The notes under the pieces are model-generated. The model worked only from the letters and a program-made list of their open reading frames with translations, was not told the DNA's origin and did not search any database. This document shows, one piece after another, positions 25,326 to 39,420 of a stretch of DNA of 64,000 nucleotides. Position numbers and translations under genes: made by a program. The stretch lies in assembly GCA_035582835.1 (NCBI GenBank), contig JAYKAV010000005.1, forward strand, positions 129,076-193,075, written 5' to 3'. The DNA comes from Phoebastria nigripes. Taxonomy: Eukaryota; Chordata; Aves; Procellariiformes; Diomedeidae. Each line of letters starts with the position of its first letter. Positions within the stretch are counted from its first letter, which is position 1.

Positions 25326-28300
25326 AAAAATAACTGCAGAACTGACTAGAATGTTCAAAATAACTACTGTCATTTGCACAAATAGTATTTTTCCTTAAGC
25401 ATTTAAAAAAAAAAAAATCTCCCTAATTATCTATGTACCTAAGAAGCTAGTCCATCTTCAAGAAGCACTCCGAATTTCTTGGTTCAATCACAAAGCTTTC
25501 CTTCTCTAATCGCCTAATTACTCAAGTGGTCACAATTGCAGTTGAAAACCTTACAGAGAGATTTAGGTTATTTTTAAAATGAAACAGAAAAATAAAAAAA
25601 TCCATTATTGAAATAGACTTTGCCAATTGTAATGGAAATGAAATGGAAATTATTTCAGTAATGTGGAATTTTTAAACTTCTCTAATATAGTCTACTGATA
25701 CCTTCTACCAATTTAGCATCCTAATTTTACCTCCCGAGATTGTGAGGTCCTTAGAAACTCCTGTTGCTCTCTTTCACCTGCACCCAGACTACTAATGATC
25801 ATTTCACAGCATTTATTAATGCCTCATTTCCCAAAGACCTGGAGGCAGAAATAATTTCTGGAGGATGTAGGACCTTTTACATTTAGATCCCTTCTTAACT
25901 GGTTTTAATTAAAACCATCATCTTCTAACAGTCTGATGGACCAAGTGCATTTCTTTAGGTACTCATCACCAAACCTACCCTCATGTTAATTGATTCTAAT
26001 TGGAGATCTCTGCAAGGAGATCATGGAAATTTGATCATCATCTTCCCAGACCAATTCACATTGGAAAATCAATACTGTTACATAGGCTGTGCCTGCTTAG
26101 GATGCAAGTAATATTTAGTCTTTAGGACTGTCAATCTGAATCCCTAACAGGACAGCAGGAAGCTCTGTGCTTTCTGTACAAGTGGTCAACATCTCAAATC
26201 ATACTCAGTTCATTTGCAAAGGAAAGGAGTATTTATTTCCTTAACACCTTTCATGGGCACTGAATAAATTGTATGTGCTATGAAAGCATACTTCTAGAAC
26301 CATAAGCATAATAGTTTTCAGGAAGACACTATGACTGCAGAATGTGGCACTCTGGGCTCTGCACACAATANGCAGAAAGAGAAGTTAAACAAGCAAGGAA
26401 ATGCTAGCAATTTTACTTGCTCCTAGAATCACATCTGATACCACCTTGGGAGACAGAGCTTTTGTTTGATATCCACCTGTTTGACCTGTCAGAATAAAAA
26501 CACAGCAGTTGTAGCAGATGTGAGTCAGAGAGACAATATCACTGACAGTGACATCTTTGTCAGGAAGGACAACCTTTCCGCTGAGAGAGTTATGCTAATT
26601 ACCTGGAAATTCAGAGCTGTTGAATATCAACGTCAAGCTGTTTAAAAGCAAAACCTGATATTTTAAGAAAAAAATTTTATGGTACTTTCTACCAGTAAAT
26701 CTGGCTTCAAAGAAAAAATGTCACCAGCTCTGCTTGAACTCACTTTAACTCCAGCCAGACTTTCACGTTCACCTGCAGTACAGCTGGTGCCTCACAAGAA
26801 GAAACATTCTGCTAAAAATTAACAAGTTTACCTGGCTTGCAATTTATCATGTATTTATCTGGAAAATCTCTTTTTACTTTCAAGGAGACACAACAATAAT
26901 CTGGAAAACAGTTTTGTGCACTTGAGAAACCAGAGTAAACTTAATACTGTTGAAACCAGCACTAAAACAAGGTCCTGTACCTACAGTTTAGAAAGATAAT
27001 TACAACGTGAATGAGTAATGGCCTGTCACAAGTCTTGTTCCCTTGACTAAAGAGCAGTGGATATTTGCATACTCAAAGGGAATCATTACTGTCTCCATTT
27101 CAGCTATAGTACTGGACCTTCAGCCCTAGTCTCAAGTCAAACCTGAGCAGGCAGTTTTGAACTCGTACTCCATCGCGAGACTCAATTTTCTCCAGAGAAG
27201 AACTCTAGCTGCCTGTCATAGGCAACATGTAGCTTAAGCTGTGAATGCAAACACAGGGGCAGATAACTGGGGGGTGAGGTGTAAGGCAGGGGTGAATATC
27301 CAAAACACAACTTCTAAACTCTCAAGCGGAAGCCTATTTGCTAGTTGCAACCAGTATGGGCCAATTGCATATTTTGATAACATCTAAACAGAAGCAGCAC
27401 ATCCTGAATTCTCCAATTCATAAAAAAGAGGAGACATAACCACAGATTAGAAAGCTCATCACACGTTGTGCTTCTGCATGTAGACTGTTTAGATAGGGAA
27501 AACCAGGGACCTGAAGTTCTGTAAAGAAGAGCTGATGCAAAAACGAACGGTTCCCAAAAAAAGATTGTCTAGAAAACAAGAGAAGAGCTAGGAGAGACAA
27601 AGAAAATTATCTGTGCTGGGGAAAAACCTGGAGATGAAGGATGCATGAAGACAAATGCCAGGGCTGCCCAGGGACCTTGGTCAGTAATGCCAGAGACTGT
27701 AACTGCATAACTGCGAGCAGCCGCATAGGAGGAACCACAAAGACTTTCTGCCCAACCTCCCTGGACCAGCAGCGACCTCTTTGCCAGGAAGGGAAGGCGA
27801 GACCTAGGAAATGTAGTACTGTGTGCAAGCAAGTGAGCTTGTGTGAGAGCTAATCAAGCAGAGTAAAAGCTCTCATCTTGTCTGCTCTTAGATAAGCCCC
27901 AGTATCTAAATCCACTGTAAGTTTATTCTGCCTGACCCATGACAAGACGTTTTCCAGCCCAGCTCCAAATCTTACTCATTTTTCCCCTCTCAGCCCCAAC
28001 CCTTGAGCAATAATCCCAGGTCCCCACTATTCACAGCCAAAGGCAATTCCAGCACCAGCCCTCAGTTCGCTTCGGAAACTGCTTTCCAGCTCCCCTACAA
28101 CTGCTGCTCCCGGTTTCCTTTCCTACAATTAGGCTGGACAAGGAAACCCAACCCTTCCCAACCCAAAAAATTCCTCAGGGGTGGATTCTTTCTGCAGCCA
28201 TCAGTTTGCTTCAGCAGTCCCTTTCCAATCTCAACTGCACTCATAGCTCTGGACTTACTCTCTCAACCTTAACCAGAGGCTTAGTCATGGATGAGCCACT

Positions 28301-31300
28301 CCGTGGTATCCAAGAACTGAGTCAGTAGCAGCTCTGACTTTTTAAGCTGGTGGTGTTTTCAGCACAAACTTTTGCACACGTACAAGAAATTTAAGCAAAC
28401 GTTACAGTACAAAACAAGAACAATATAGATTATTCATTATTAAGATAATAGTAACAGGACAAGATTGTCCATTGCATTGCAAAGAGCTGTGCAATTTTCT
28501 TCCATGCACCTCTTTTCACATTCAAACCAAGCTGTTATATACCTGTCTCTGTGAGCTTGGAGGTAGCCAACAAAATCCTCACTACTGTAATGGCACATCA
28601 GCGCATGAGAACTCTAACACAACTAATAGTAACTACATTCATATATGTACATCTCTATGTACATATATGGAGCTTTGTTTCAGGTTTTACCAAGTTTTTA
28701 CATGTTATCACTTGCTATGTATTGCCTCTATTACGTCGCCTCTTGTTACAAGTTATTTCCACAACATCATGCCAATATTAAGACAGAAAAAAGAACTCTA
28801 GTGAAGTTTCAAAAGCTCTGGTGGTGGTGGATTGGCTCCCTCACCAAAATAAGAGCCACCTCAGTAATTTGTTTTCAGACTCATACAAAAGGTGTTGTAT
28901 GTATCTGATTTTTTACGTATATATACACATATATAAAAGCAAGCCTTACATTATACTGGAGAGGAACTGAGCACTTTTAAGAACAGTACATTTTTATAGA
29001 TGAGGAATTAGCACACCTATGAGACTAAAAATTCTCAAGATGACTGCAGCTAGTAATAAGAGTGGAAGAAATTACTGAGATCTAATCCCTATTGATTTAA
29101 TTTGCTATTTCTTCTTTTCATTTCCTATTGTTCCTTTGTGTGAGAGCCACTTTTCTTTCCTGCCTAATATAAAAGTGAAATGCTCTGGTGACCTCATAAG
29201 CCTCACAGTTTCCAGGATAAATTAATCTTTCTAAAAAAAAATAAAATAAAGAAATCCTACCATTTCTTTTTATATGTTTTTTGTAAACTGATTTAAGACA
29301 TTTTTTCTTCTTGACACCTTTTTTAAGGTGTCATTGTATAGATACTTCCATTTTCAGTTGTTTATGCAGTGATGTAGGGTTATATTTAGGGTAGCACCTT
29401 TTCTAGTTCCATTCCCAGTAAATTGCAGGTGTTCTGCAATAAAAGGGTAAAAAAATGTTTGCAAGGATCAAAATTCAGGTGTCAGTAGCACTGTTCTTTT
29501 TATGTTGCAGCAAAAGAAGATACTTCTCTAGTAGGGACCAAATTCCTGATGTGACATTCTCAGATTGATTGAGCTTTGTAAACTGATCGGTTTTGTAAAA
29601 ATAAGCTACAAGAGTTTCTATGGCCACAAGTCTGAAGTGCAATTTGTAGCAACATAGGAAATAAGAATCAACATGTGCTAAACAAGAAGCAAATATATTA
29701 TGAATTTTATTTTAATACTTTTTTCCATCCAAAAATTTAAGTGATAAGAAAGATTTAAACTGTAAATATTAATAAGTTTAAAAAAGTTCTGTCACTGAAA
29801 TGCAGACTGTCAGGATAGCTGGTATATTTCCACATGCAATTTTTCCTCCTCTATAACATTGTTTTTATCCAGATCAAATGTATGTAATAAATGATTAATA
29901 TACCTGCATTGCTAAAATTAAGACTTCTACACATCAGGCTACAGAATGGATATTTTTAATTTAAAAAAATCCAATTATTCAGATGAATATCAGCATGACA
30001 TCCTAGAAACCATGATAAAATGATCCAGACATCTGCTTACTTTTTAGAATAGACTCTCCCATTTTTGTATGGCCTCTTTTTTTCATCAGCTATCTTTTCC
30101 CCTTTTAGTAGAGCCTCTCCAGCAGAGATCAGGATTTAGATTGTGTATCACAGAATAATTAATGTGTATTCAGAATAACGAGTATATATTTACCACCTAA
30201 GGTTATTTTCCATTTTATTTTCAGTAATTCCTTACTCCAGTTGTAGACAAAGCAAACATCATAGAGAAGTTAGGAAGAAATATAATCATACTTTAAGAGC
30301 ACCTGTTAGTGTCTTTAAACAAAATGTTTTTCTAAAACAGTGTTCAAAGAGATGGAATAGCCTATCATTTCAGCAAGAAATAACTAGTATTTTTAGAGAA
30401 AAAGGTTTATATTATGAAAAACTTCTCTCTCTCAATAATTCAAATGAAAATGCATGACGAGATGAGAGCTTGGAAAATATTAAGGCTTAAAGGTATAATC
30501 CCAGTCACTTTTACCAGTTTGCACAACCAGTCTTTCCTATCTATTTCAAAAAGTGTTTTAGCAAAAAAATGCAATGAATTAGAAATTTTCCATCAAGTAC
30601 TATATTTGTTTTTATTACTCACTAAAACTTAAAAGAAGTTATAGTACACAGAGCAACATACTCAAGCAATCATTCCTTACCACCTCTGAAAACTGATTTA
30701 ATCTGCTGCCAAAGCATTGCATGTTTCACTTATTTCATTCAACAGTGAAAAACAATTTTCAGTACTTTGCACTGCTTTCTGTGTCTCCATAGATGAGCTA
30801 TTTCGTGGAAAAGGACTAGGAAAAATAACTAAGTGTAAATAAAGCACTATTATTCCATTCATTCTCTTGTTTATAGCCTGTAACTTTGTCCCAAAAGCAG
30901 AATGAATCAGATGTGCTAAAGGTTATTGCACACTAAAGGCTAAAATTTTTTACTGTTTTGAATGAACATCACTTCACTGAAGGCAGAGCCATGCCAGTTT
31001 CCAGCAGTTGAAAATACGATCGATATATTTGGGATTTGAAATTACTCTGTTAAGGTCTGTGCTTATAAGGTAGGGAATCTGCAAGGCAGATAGCTTTTGC
31101 TAGTTCCTGAATTACATAAAGTAGTCACTGTAAAACTTTGTAGAGCATAATTTTTAGTTGAAATATCAATTTACACACTTCCTTCTCTTAGCGTTATTTA
31201 TATCAAAGATGGCCTGCTAAAATTTAGAATAACTTTTGGGTTTACTTGTATTATATTAATGCCTACAGTCCTGACTACTACATCAGGTTATTATTTCCAA

Positions 31301-31340
31301 CTAATGAGTTGCTTGTTAGTAACAAAGAACTTCACTCTAG
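25326..31340. other. Unique noncoding sequence with one C/T-rich block
   Basis: Mostly AT-rich without recognised elements. 27640-27850 is GC-richer, with several CpGs. 27950-28290 is strongly C/T-rich on the plus strand and carries an open frame at 28003-28272 of no known family. TA/CA microsatellite-like stretches occur near 28637-28676 and 28917-28936. No RNA gene or exon can be supported. Confidence 0.5.
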
Positions 31341-32542
31341 CTACTGGAGTGACTGCATTGGTGGAAAAGGGAAGAGCAACTGATATCGTATGTCATCTAC
31401 CTTGACTTCTGTAAAGCCTTTGACACTGTCCCACAGAACATCCTTGTCTCTAAATTGGAGATATATGGGTTTGATGGATGGACTATTTGATGGATAAGGA
31501 ATTGGCTGGATGACCGCATCCAAAGAGTTGCGGTCTGGCTCAGTGTCCAAATGGAGATCAGTAACAAGCAGCGTCCCTCAGGGGTCTGTATCAGGACCAA
31601 TACCATTTACTATCTTCATCAGTGATATTGAGGGATTGAGTGCATCCTCAGTAAGTTTGTGGATGACACCAAGCTGAGTGATGCAGTTAATATGCTTGAG
31701 AAGGGATGCCATCCAGAGTGACTTTGACAGGCTTGAGAAGTGGGCCAATGTGAACCTCATGAAGTTCAACAAGGCCAAGTGCAAGGTCCTGCACTTCGGT
31801 TGGGGCAATCCTCAGTATAAGTACAGACTGGGTGATGAATGGACTGAGAGCAGCCCTGTGGAGAAGGGCTTGGGGATACTGGTAGATGAAAAGCTGGACA
31901 TGAGCCAGCAATGTGCACTTAGAGCCCAGAAAGCCAATCATATCCTGGGCTGCGTAAAAAGAAGCATGGCCAGAAGGTTGAGGGAGGTGATTCTGCCCCT
32001 CTTCTCCGCTCTCGTGAGACCCCACCTGGAGTACTGCATCCAGCTTTTGGGCCCCCAGTACAAGACAGACATGGACCTGTTAGAATAGGTCCAGAGGAGT
32101 GCCACAAGAATGATCAGAGGGCTGGAACACCTCTCCTACGAAGAATGGCTGACAGTTGGGGTTGTTCAGCCTGGAGAAGAAAAGGCTCTGGCAAGACCTT
32201 ATTGCAGCCCTTCAATAATTAAAGGGGGCTTATAGGAAAGTTGGAGAGGCACTTTTTACAAGGGCCTGTAGCGATAGGACAAGGGGTAATAGTTTTAAAC
32301 TAAAAGAGGGTAGATTTAGATTAGACATAATGAAGAATTTTTTTACTATGAGGGTGGTGAAACACTGGAACAGATCGCCCAGAGAAGTTGTAGTTTCCCC
32401 ATCCCTGGAAGGTATTCGAGATCAGGTTGGATGGGGCTTTGAGCAACCTGATGTAGTGAAAGATGTCCCTGTCCATGGCAGGGGGGTCGGACCAGATGAT
32501 CTTTGAAGGTCCCTTCCAACCAAACCATCCTATGATTCTATG
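31341..32542 (+). mobile_element. CR1 LINE with partial reverse transcriptase
   Basis: Homology begins just before the RT block [14 protein letters not shown] (from 31392). The catalytic motif is FVDD at 31656-31667, within KFVDDTKLS. Then a 136-codon frame (31678-32088) encodes the RT thumb/C-terminal region, including [39 protein letters not shown] and [22 protein letters not shown] ends this frame at 32086, where the family normally continues, and earlier frameshifts separate it from the first block. The 3' tail ends 'catcctatgattctatga' at about 32542, the CR1 octamer repeat. The endonuclease and N-terminal RT are absent. It is a dead 5'-truncated copy, from a different subfamily than the 20.6 and 24.0 kb copies judging by its tail. 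Confidence 0.95.
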
Positions 32543-32704
32543 ACTTCTTCCTTTAACTGAATAATCTAAACACTTTATACTACTTAATTATGTCTCCTTT
32601 TTATTAACTTAATCATTAAGGTCTTTGTACAATTCTTAATGCTTCTTCATACAACTCTTCACATTCCCTTCTGCACTGAATATGCCTCTCCATGTGCAAG
32701 TCTA

Positions 32705-32744
32705 TTTTTTTTTATATATATATATTAAAAAAAATATATATAAA
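32705..32744. repeat. T/TA/A simple repeat with hairpin potential
   Basis: T run, (TA)n, A run, then (TA)n: TTTATATATAT on the left pairs with ATATATATAAA on the right around an A-rich centre. An AT-only cruciform-capable microsatellite. Confidence 0.75.
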
Positions 32745-35700
32745 CATTCCCATGTGGTCTGCAAACAAACCTTAATTCTATTCATCAGCATTGACATTTA
32801 TGTTTATTTTTATTCACAACATTTTTCCCTTCTTATAGGTCACTGCATGGCACCACAGCCCACTCAGCACCTCCAGCAATGTCTCACGACAGCTGTTCTG
32901 CTGTGCCTGAGAAAGCTGGTGTTCCAGACAGGAAGAACTTCTCCCTTCATTCCAGGATATCATTTTTAAGAAATGTAGATAAATTAAGTATCTACCACTG
33001 ACAGGTGCTTGATTTTCTGCCCAGATATTCATGATTCAATATTTTAGAAAAAATCTGTAGGTCTAAGGAAATTTAAGTACTATTTGGAACTATTTTCTGC
33101 ACAAGGAAAAAGTTGGGACCCCTTACTCTAAAAGTACAGGTCCCAATTTGAACTTTCGGGGTACCAAATAGAACTTTTATTCTACAGAATAAAATAATAA
33201 ATATTCAGTTGAATAAAAGTTGTATGCAAAATATTGGGGGGAAAAAAAAAAAAACTTAGAACTAGGGCCACTTATCATAGGTATCAACCTGAAAGTGGCA
33301 TTCAGTCTTTAATCCAAGATTATAACATTTGGACTGTGGCTGAAGAAGGGAGAAAACATACACATGTATACACAGTGTTTTGGCATGAATCAGTAGCTAT
33401 CTAGCAGTGTTAAGTAGAACTGATTGACAGCTTCTGGCTTTTAACCACATATTTTTGTAACAGGGCTATATAGGGTCAAGTCTCAAAGCGAAGAAAGTAA
33501 AGTACACAGGATCTGTAATAAAAAGTCATGTCTCCTGTTCCTAGCCATCCTACAGCATCCAGATGTTGCCTCCCACAATTGGCTTAATACTCTTCTCAGA
33601 TTTCTCATTGCCTTTTCACAGTACAATGACAGTGGATTATTAAAAGAGTAGGAAACATGTACCTGACTTCCTAAATCTTTGCTTTTCAGACAAGCACTTA
33701 AACACCAATGAAAAACATTAGCCCTCTATAATCCACAGTGGTGATTATATAAATAATCCATTGGCTATGGTAAGCAGTAATCATGCAAAAAACAAATTCA
33801 AATCAGTCATAAGAGGAAGGACTTCCATCAAGCAGATAGAAGGAGGATAGTCTCCCTCCTGTCTGATGCTAGACATTTACAATAGGTACTTCAAATCTCC
33901 ATGAAGATTTACCTGTTTCTATTGTTTGCAAAAAAAAAAAAACTGTTTTAACTGTTTTCTAAATAGCGCACCAAAACCATGGGAACAAGCACAAAAAGAA
34001 AGTACCAAAAAAATTAAGATGCACAAGAAATATTGCAACTAATTAGTTGGTTCTGATCAAAGCCCAGGCAAACTTCAGAAGCTGTTTTGTGTGTTGGTCA
34101 CCTCGGAGCTAATACAGGTTCTGGCCAGAAACGCAAACTGTGCTACTATGAAATATTAATTCAGACTGGATAACTGACAAATATTTTTTCTAACCTTCAG
34201 GTCAGTGATTTAAAGCCATCCCACCTTGTTAGGGGACAGAAGTTGTTTCAGTTTACCACCTGCTGAGTGGCTTTTCTGAAGCACAGCAGTGATCTCTATT
34301 GAATTCAAAGTTGATGTGTCTGTACCACAGCACTCTCTCAGATGCCGTTTGACAAAGCAGCTTGTTGCCAGACTCAGGCAGAACAGATATTTTAGGTTTC
34401 TCTTTTCTATCAGTAACTCTTACAAATAACATAGGGTATATATGAGTGAAGTATGTGAACAAAGCTGTTACTGAGGATGTCCAATTTTCATTGGTTTCAG
34501 AGGAATATAAAGCACAAGGCACAGATTCATCACTGTTACCTGTGCAGCGTCCAAGAATTCAACAGCCATGGGGATTGTTATGGCCATCATTCATACGTTC
34601 ACGCGGTACACAGTAGCAGGCCTTTCCCAGCCCTCATCTGATTTCAAGTGTCCCTGTGATACAGGACTATCAAGGTCGCACCAAATCTTTGCACTGCCTT
34701 GCAAAGTTTTTGTCAATCTCTAAGTTCACTTTAAAAACCCATATACACAAAAGTCCAAATGAAATCGTCTAATAAGATTTAATGGTTTCCTAACACTATT
34801 TTAAAATGTTTCTTTAATAGAATATTACAGTACATAATCTTATAACAGTCACCTCTTAAGGTTTGCTAAAAGCCTTCGGTAGGCTTGTTGTTTTCCCAGA
34901 AAATGGAGATAGATATGTTTTCCAAGTTTATTTGACTGCCTTCAGTCCCTTTCCATTTAAACAATATTTAAAATTGCATCAGCTTTACGTCTAGAAATGG
35001 AATGAGATAAACATACAGCTTTTTGTATTCAAATTAAACGGCAGAAATGCCTGACTCAAGAAAACAGTTAGAAAGGTAGGCTGTTCTTAACTTTGAAGAT
35101 CTTTAAAAACGAAACAGAAAGGGAAAAGAGTATGTAAAACCTGAATTGTGAAAACATAGATAATTAGGTATAACAGAAAAGGAAACAATAACAGAGTTAT
35201 CTGAATTAAGAATTGTCTCAGTTGCAGTGTGTTCAGGTTCTTCCATCTTCACGTATGACTCCAGGAAACCTTCGGTTTTTATTGATATTGAGGCTAGATC
35301 TTCTGGGCAAGTCAGGGCCAGATTGCTTTAAGCAAGTACTGTGTAACCACTGATATCATACAGGGCTGTGTTAAATAGCACTTTTATGTCATCCTCTATT
35401 CGGGGCTTTAGATGTACTTCTGAGCTGCTTGAAAGTTTGAAACTGAGGCAAATCACTCAGCTGATATTTCTGATACAAATCCCCCTCCTGGTAGATAGCA
35501 CCCTTCAAGTGCAGAAAGGGAAGGTCCAGATATCAATGGTATTCATTTTCTTGCCCCTAGCTTGAGCTGATCCCTTTAGAAAGAAGAATCCACAGTTAAA
35601 TACCAGCAACTCTGAAGTAGGGCCACTGACAGCCTGTACATATCCCCATGTGCCTGGTCACAAGCACCACAAGAAGCCAAGACAGCACAGTTCTGGCGCA

Positions 35701-36299
35701 GATGCCGAAGGAAGAACTAGACCTTTAAATAGGACCTCTGTGCAACTCCAGTGGATTGAAGGTGTCTATATACTTCTCCATGGAAAGAAAGTACTAACCT
35801 TGCAAAAACTAAGTTGGAGGAGAATTTTCCATTACCATAGAGAAATACGAACCTATGAGGTCTCCAGGCCTGAAATTACCTACAGATTTTATAATGCACC
35901 AAAGTACATTTTTCAGGTCTTAAGTGTTTCAACAGATATAGGAGTTTAGCTTTGAATTACTCTAATTAAACTGCATTTAAAGCACAGTATTTATCTTAAT
36001 ACAACTCAAGATAGATTCATCTCTCCTGTATGTGAGAATGAGAGATTCACAATACCACTTATAACATAAGGCAAGGAAAGAACAGCCTGAACTGAGATAT
36101 CGGAAGAGTGAGGTAGGTGACAATGGCTGCTAGGCAGCAAAATACTTGAGATTCAGCTTTTGTTTTGTCTCTGTCCTAAGAACTTGCAAGTCTGCTGTTT
36201 CTCACCTATCGTGTTCTCATTTGACAGTCTCCCATCTGCTTTACTCCTCAGATTTTTGATGCTCTCGCACCTATTAGTTCATCTGCTCTCTCTTTTGTC
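32745..36299. other. Unique noncoding sequence
   Basis: No gene or repeat is recognised. There is a G6A13 run at 33236-33254. A 99-codon plus frame at 35650-35949 has a basic, mixed composition but no motif. Other frames are shorter and look random. Confidence 0.5.
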
Positions 36300-36960
36300 A
36301 GCTAGCGCACATCTTGAATGAGTGATGGCAAGCTAAAGCTCAGTATGGACAAAATAGACCTCTTGTTCCTCTCACATCAGCCCCTTCTGCATTTTTTTTC
36401 CATTCCTTTTGGCAAAACCCTCTATTTTCCCCATTATTCACTCCTGCAGCACAACAAAGCCTTGCACTTTCGCTCATATCTCATTCACTGAACTTTCACC
36501 AGCATAATGGATATCTAACACTTTTCTTTGTCCAATGGCTTTTAGCACTCATCCGTACTCTAAACATTATAAATTCATCTTAGTACTCATAACATTGCTT
36601 TCTGGTAACTCTAATAAACATCTGTTCAATCGCTCTCTTTGTTCAAATCATGTCCTTCCTTCAAACCTCTACAGTACTTTCCTCCATAATACCATATCAT
36701 ATCAGGTCTGGTCTTAAAGGCTTACCATCCTAAATTATTTCTTGGACCTTGCCTCCTGTCACAACAACTTAGTCAGAAATGCCTATTTGTCGTCTTCTCC
36801 TGCTACTTTTTCACACTTCCTCCACGCTGCCCACTCTGCAAAGAAAAAGCCTTCTCACTCCAATATGCCATCCCCCTCCCACACACACGCGTTCTCATTC
36901 AAATTCCTCCCGAGACCTATTTTCGGTGAATCTTAAATAAAAGTCACATTTCTCCAACCC
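36300..36960 (+). mobile_element. Ancient L2/L3-type LINE remnant (CR1 superfamily)
   Basis: The plus strand here is unusually C/T-rich, as the sense strand of old L2/L3-type LINEs is. At 36318-36374 it encodes MSDGKLKLSMDKIDLLFLS, which matches the conserved RT region after the catalytic motif (family form about WMS.NKLKLN.DKTE.LL). Near 36880-36936 the peptide SHTHAFSFKFLPRPIFGES resembles the family C-terminal 'SFK..LKTHLF' end. Between them the frame is broken by several stops, as expected for a very old copy. Its true borders are uncertain: C/T-rich sequence continues from about 36160 and patchily to 37200. A match by chance to two short motifs cannot be excluded. Confidence 0.5.
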
Positions 36961-39288
36961 CAATATTTAGCTGAGAGGGTGCTGAAGATCTAAAGGGAAA
37001 ACTTAGCTACAAATATGCTCCTATTTCCATTCAGCCAGAGTTCCTCCCTATAGTCAGCTTCTCATAAAATCACTGCTCCATCCTCATGCCCTCTGCAAAT
37101 GATGCAATTCTCACCTCTTCTGTGCAGTCACTACTTTGCCAATATATAAATCTCTCTAAAGGACATACTTCTGTCATGCTGCTTATTCTGTCTCAAAACT
37201 GATTTGTGAATTAGTTAAATTGGTATAGAGCTCACTCCCACCATTGGTACCAAAAGTTCTCAAAACCAGAGACAATTCCCCACTTCTGTTGGGATCAGGG
37301 AGATACAATGTGCCTTTCAAGTCAATCACGTCTAGATTTTTCCCTCCATTTTTGCACTGTGTAGTTATTAAACTTTTTTTTCTGAGCGCTAAACATCTGT
37401 TACATAATCAATAAGAAATAATACAAGAGACAAATGAGATTCCCAGCTGTAGAGGTAGATGCTTTTAAAAATCAGACCCATGAATGTTCCAAAAAGATTA
37501 ACAGAATCAAGCAAATGTTCCTGCAATAAAAGGTAGACAGTGGGTTTAGATTAAGTAACTACATGTTAATTTTATATAGGAATAAAATACTTTAGTAAAT
37601 GATGAGCCGATCAATGAGAAGTAAGATACACCACTGGACTATAATGTATAGACGATTACGTTTTTTCAGTCTTCTAATGTGAAAGCTGCTTACGTTTACT
37701 AAGAGCAAAGTGAAAGGACTCCTTTCTCATTTGCATTGTAAATGCACACAGCCTACTCCCACAACCAACACCAAGAGCAAACCCAATATAGCAATTCAAA
37801 ACAGATTTCCTTGCTGCAGCAAATTCAGCGCCTGCTGTCACTGCAGCACTTCAGAGAAGCAAGTCTGAAGTGTTACTCAAGTGACAACTTAGAACCCATT
37901 TTAAAATAGAAAGTCTTATTATATATTACAACCAAAGTCCAGTAGTTAAGTGCAAGTCCACTGTTTCTGGAAGATCTCTCTATCACTTCTCTATAAATTT
38001 CTTAATTAAAACTAATTAGAAACTACTTTCCTGTTTAACCTCAGCAAGAATAATTAGTGTGAATTACCTCAGTCCTCCCACAGGCTCTCTAGAGAGGGAC
38101 AGAAGGGGCTGCCCCATGAGCACACACTACTTCTCCTTCCTGGATGGACAGCCCATTGGAATTGAATACAGACCAAAGAGATACAGACCAAACAGTGTGT
38201 TCCAAAGAGAGGATTTCATGAATTTTTTAATTACATGTTGACTTCAGAAAAGTTATTTTGTCTGTATTTCTGTTTGATCCTGAATAAAAATAAATGCTAT
38301 TAGTTCAGTACTCCTGACTTTTAGCTCAAAGAGCTGCTGAGACCTTATTCAAAGTCTCAGCAGGATTTGATCTCATGTATCACAAAAATTTTGCAATGAA
38401 AACAAGTGTAACAACAGGACTGAAAATCAACAGCATTGCACATCACCTTTCCTTAAAGAAATAGCTTCTGAATGTTTTCCTTCACTTTTAAAACTGTCAT
38501 TTGAACAGGGTCTCACAATGCATGTAAAAAATTTGTTCATACTCAGAAATCATCGGCATCTCATAGCAGCTATTAAATTGATACTACCTGTGGGCAGAGT
38601 CAATACAAAAGGAAAGCATTTCAGTTTTCTGCAGCCATTGGACCACTATTAAGAGGACTTCATGAAGAACACATGGATTCAATACACACATCTAATGTCA
38701 TTTTCACGCAAAAAACTCAAAAGTAACAGAGCTATTCTAAATCAAAACTGATACAAGATGGTTTTTGGCTTCATTTCATAGNTATATAGTCCATTTAGGT
38801 ACATCCAAGCATTTGAGTAAGACATACCATTTCTCATGGAGATATGCAAAGCACATTTTCCAGGCTGGTCTTTTATCATCAAAATGAAAGTGTCTGCCAT
38901 GTGTAAGCTACCCAGCTCACAACCCCCTCAGTAGTGTGGTGAGGCTACAAGAGGTTGGGGGGGGGGAACAAAAACAAAACCCACAAAACAGGAAAACTGT
39001 CAGAATGATTCCTTTACCTATTGGCCCTCTTCCTGACCAGGTCTGAGACACCTCTGAACGTCATGGGAAACAGCCATAATCCTAATGAGATTTTCTAGGA
39101 GAATAAATTATCTGCAGAGGGAGACAGTGCAGCTCCATGACTGGGATCACCATCCTGGTATAAATAAGAGAGCAGGAACCTCAACAATTTGTTAAAAAAA
39201 TTGCACATTCCTGCTCACATCAATTTACAGTGAACAGGCATTTATTATGCTTTTTTTAATTAAAGAAGTGCAAGCAGCTGGTTGCTAT
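36961..39288. other. Unique noncoding sequence
   Basis: The first 250 bases may still be 3' sequence of the old LINE. The rest is AT-rich and unremarkable apart from the 15-bp tandem duplication at 38166-38195 and a G10 run at 38957-38966. Confidence 0.45.
38166..38195 (+). repeat. 15-bp tandem duplication
   Basis: ATACAGACCAAAGAG (38166-38180) is followed by ATACAGACCAAACAG (38181-38195), one mismatch. It lies in a 60-codon open frame and keeps it in phase, but that frame has no recognised product. Confidence 0.8.
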
Positions 39289-39293
39289 TTATT
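39289..39293. repeat. Target-site duplication, left copy
   Basis: TTATT immediately before the LTR terminus TGTCATGG; identical to 39876-39880. Confidence 0.85.
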
Positions 39294-39420
39294 TGTCATG
39301 GTTTAACTCCAGCCAGCAACTAAGCCCCACACAGCCGCTCACTCACTCCCCCCACAGTGGGATGGGGGAGAGAATCAGAAGGGTAAAAGGGAGAAAACTC
39401 ATGGGTTGAGATAAAGACAG

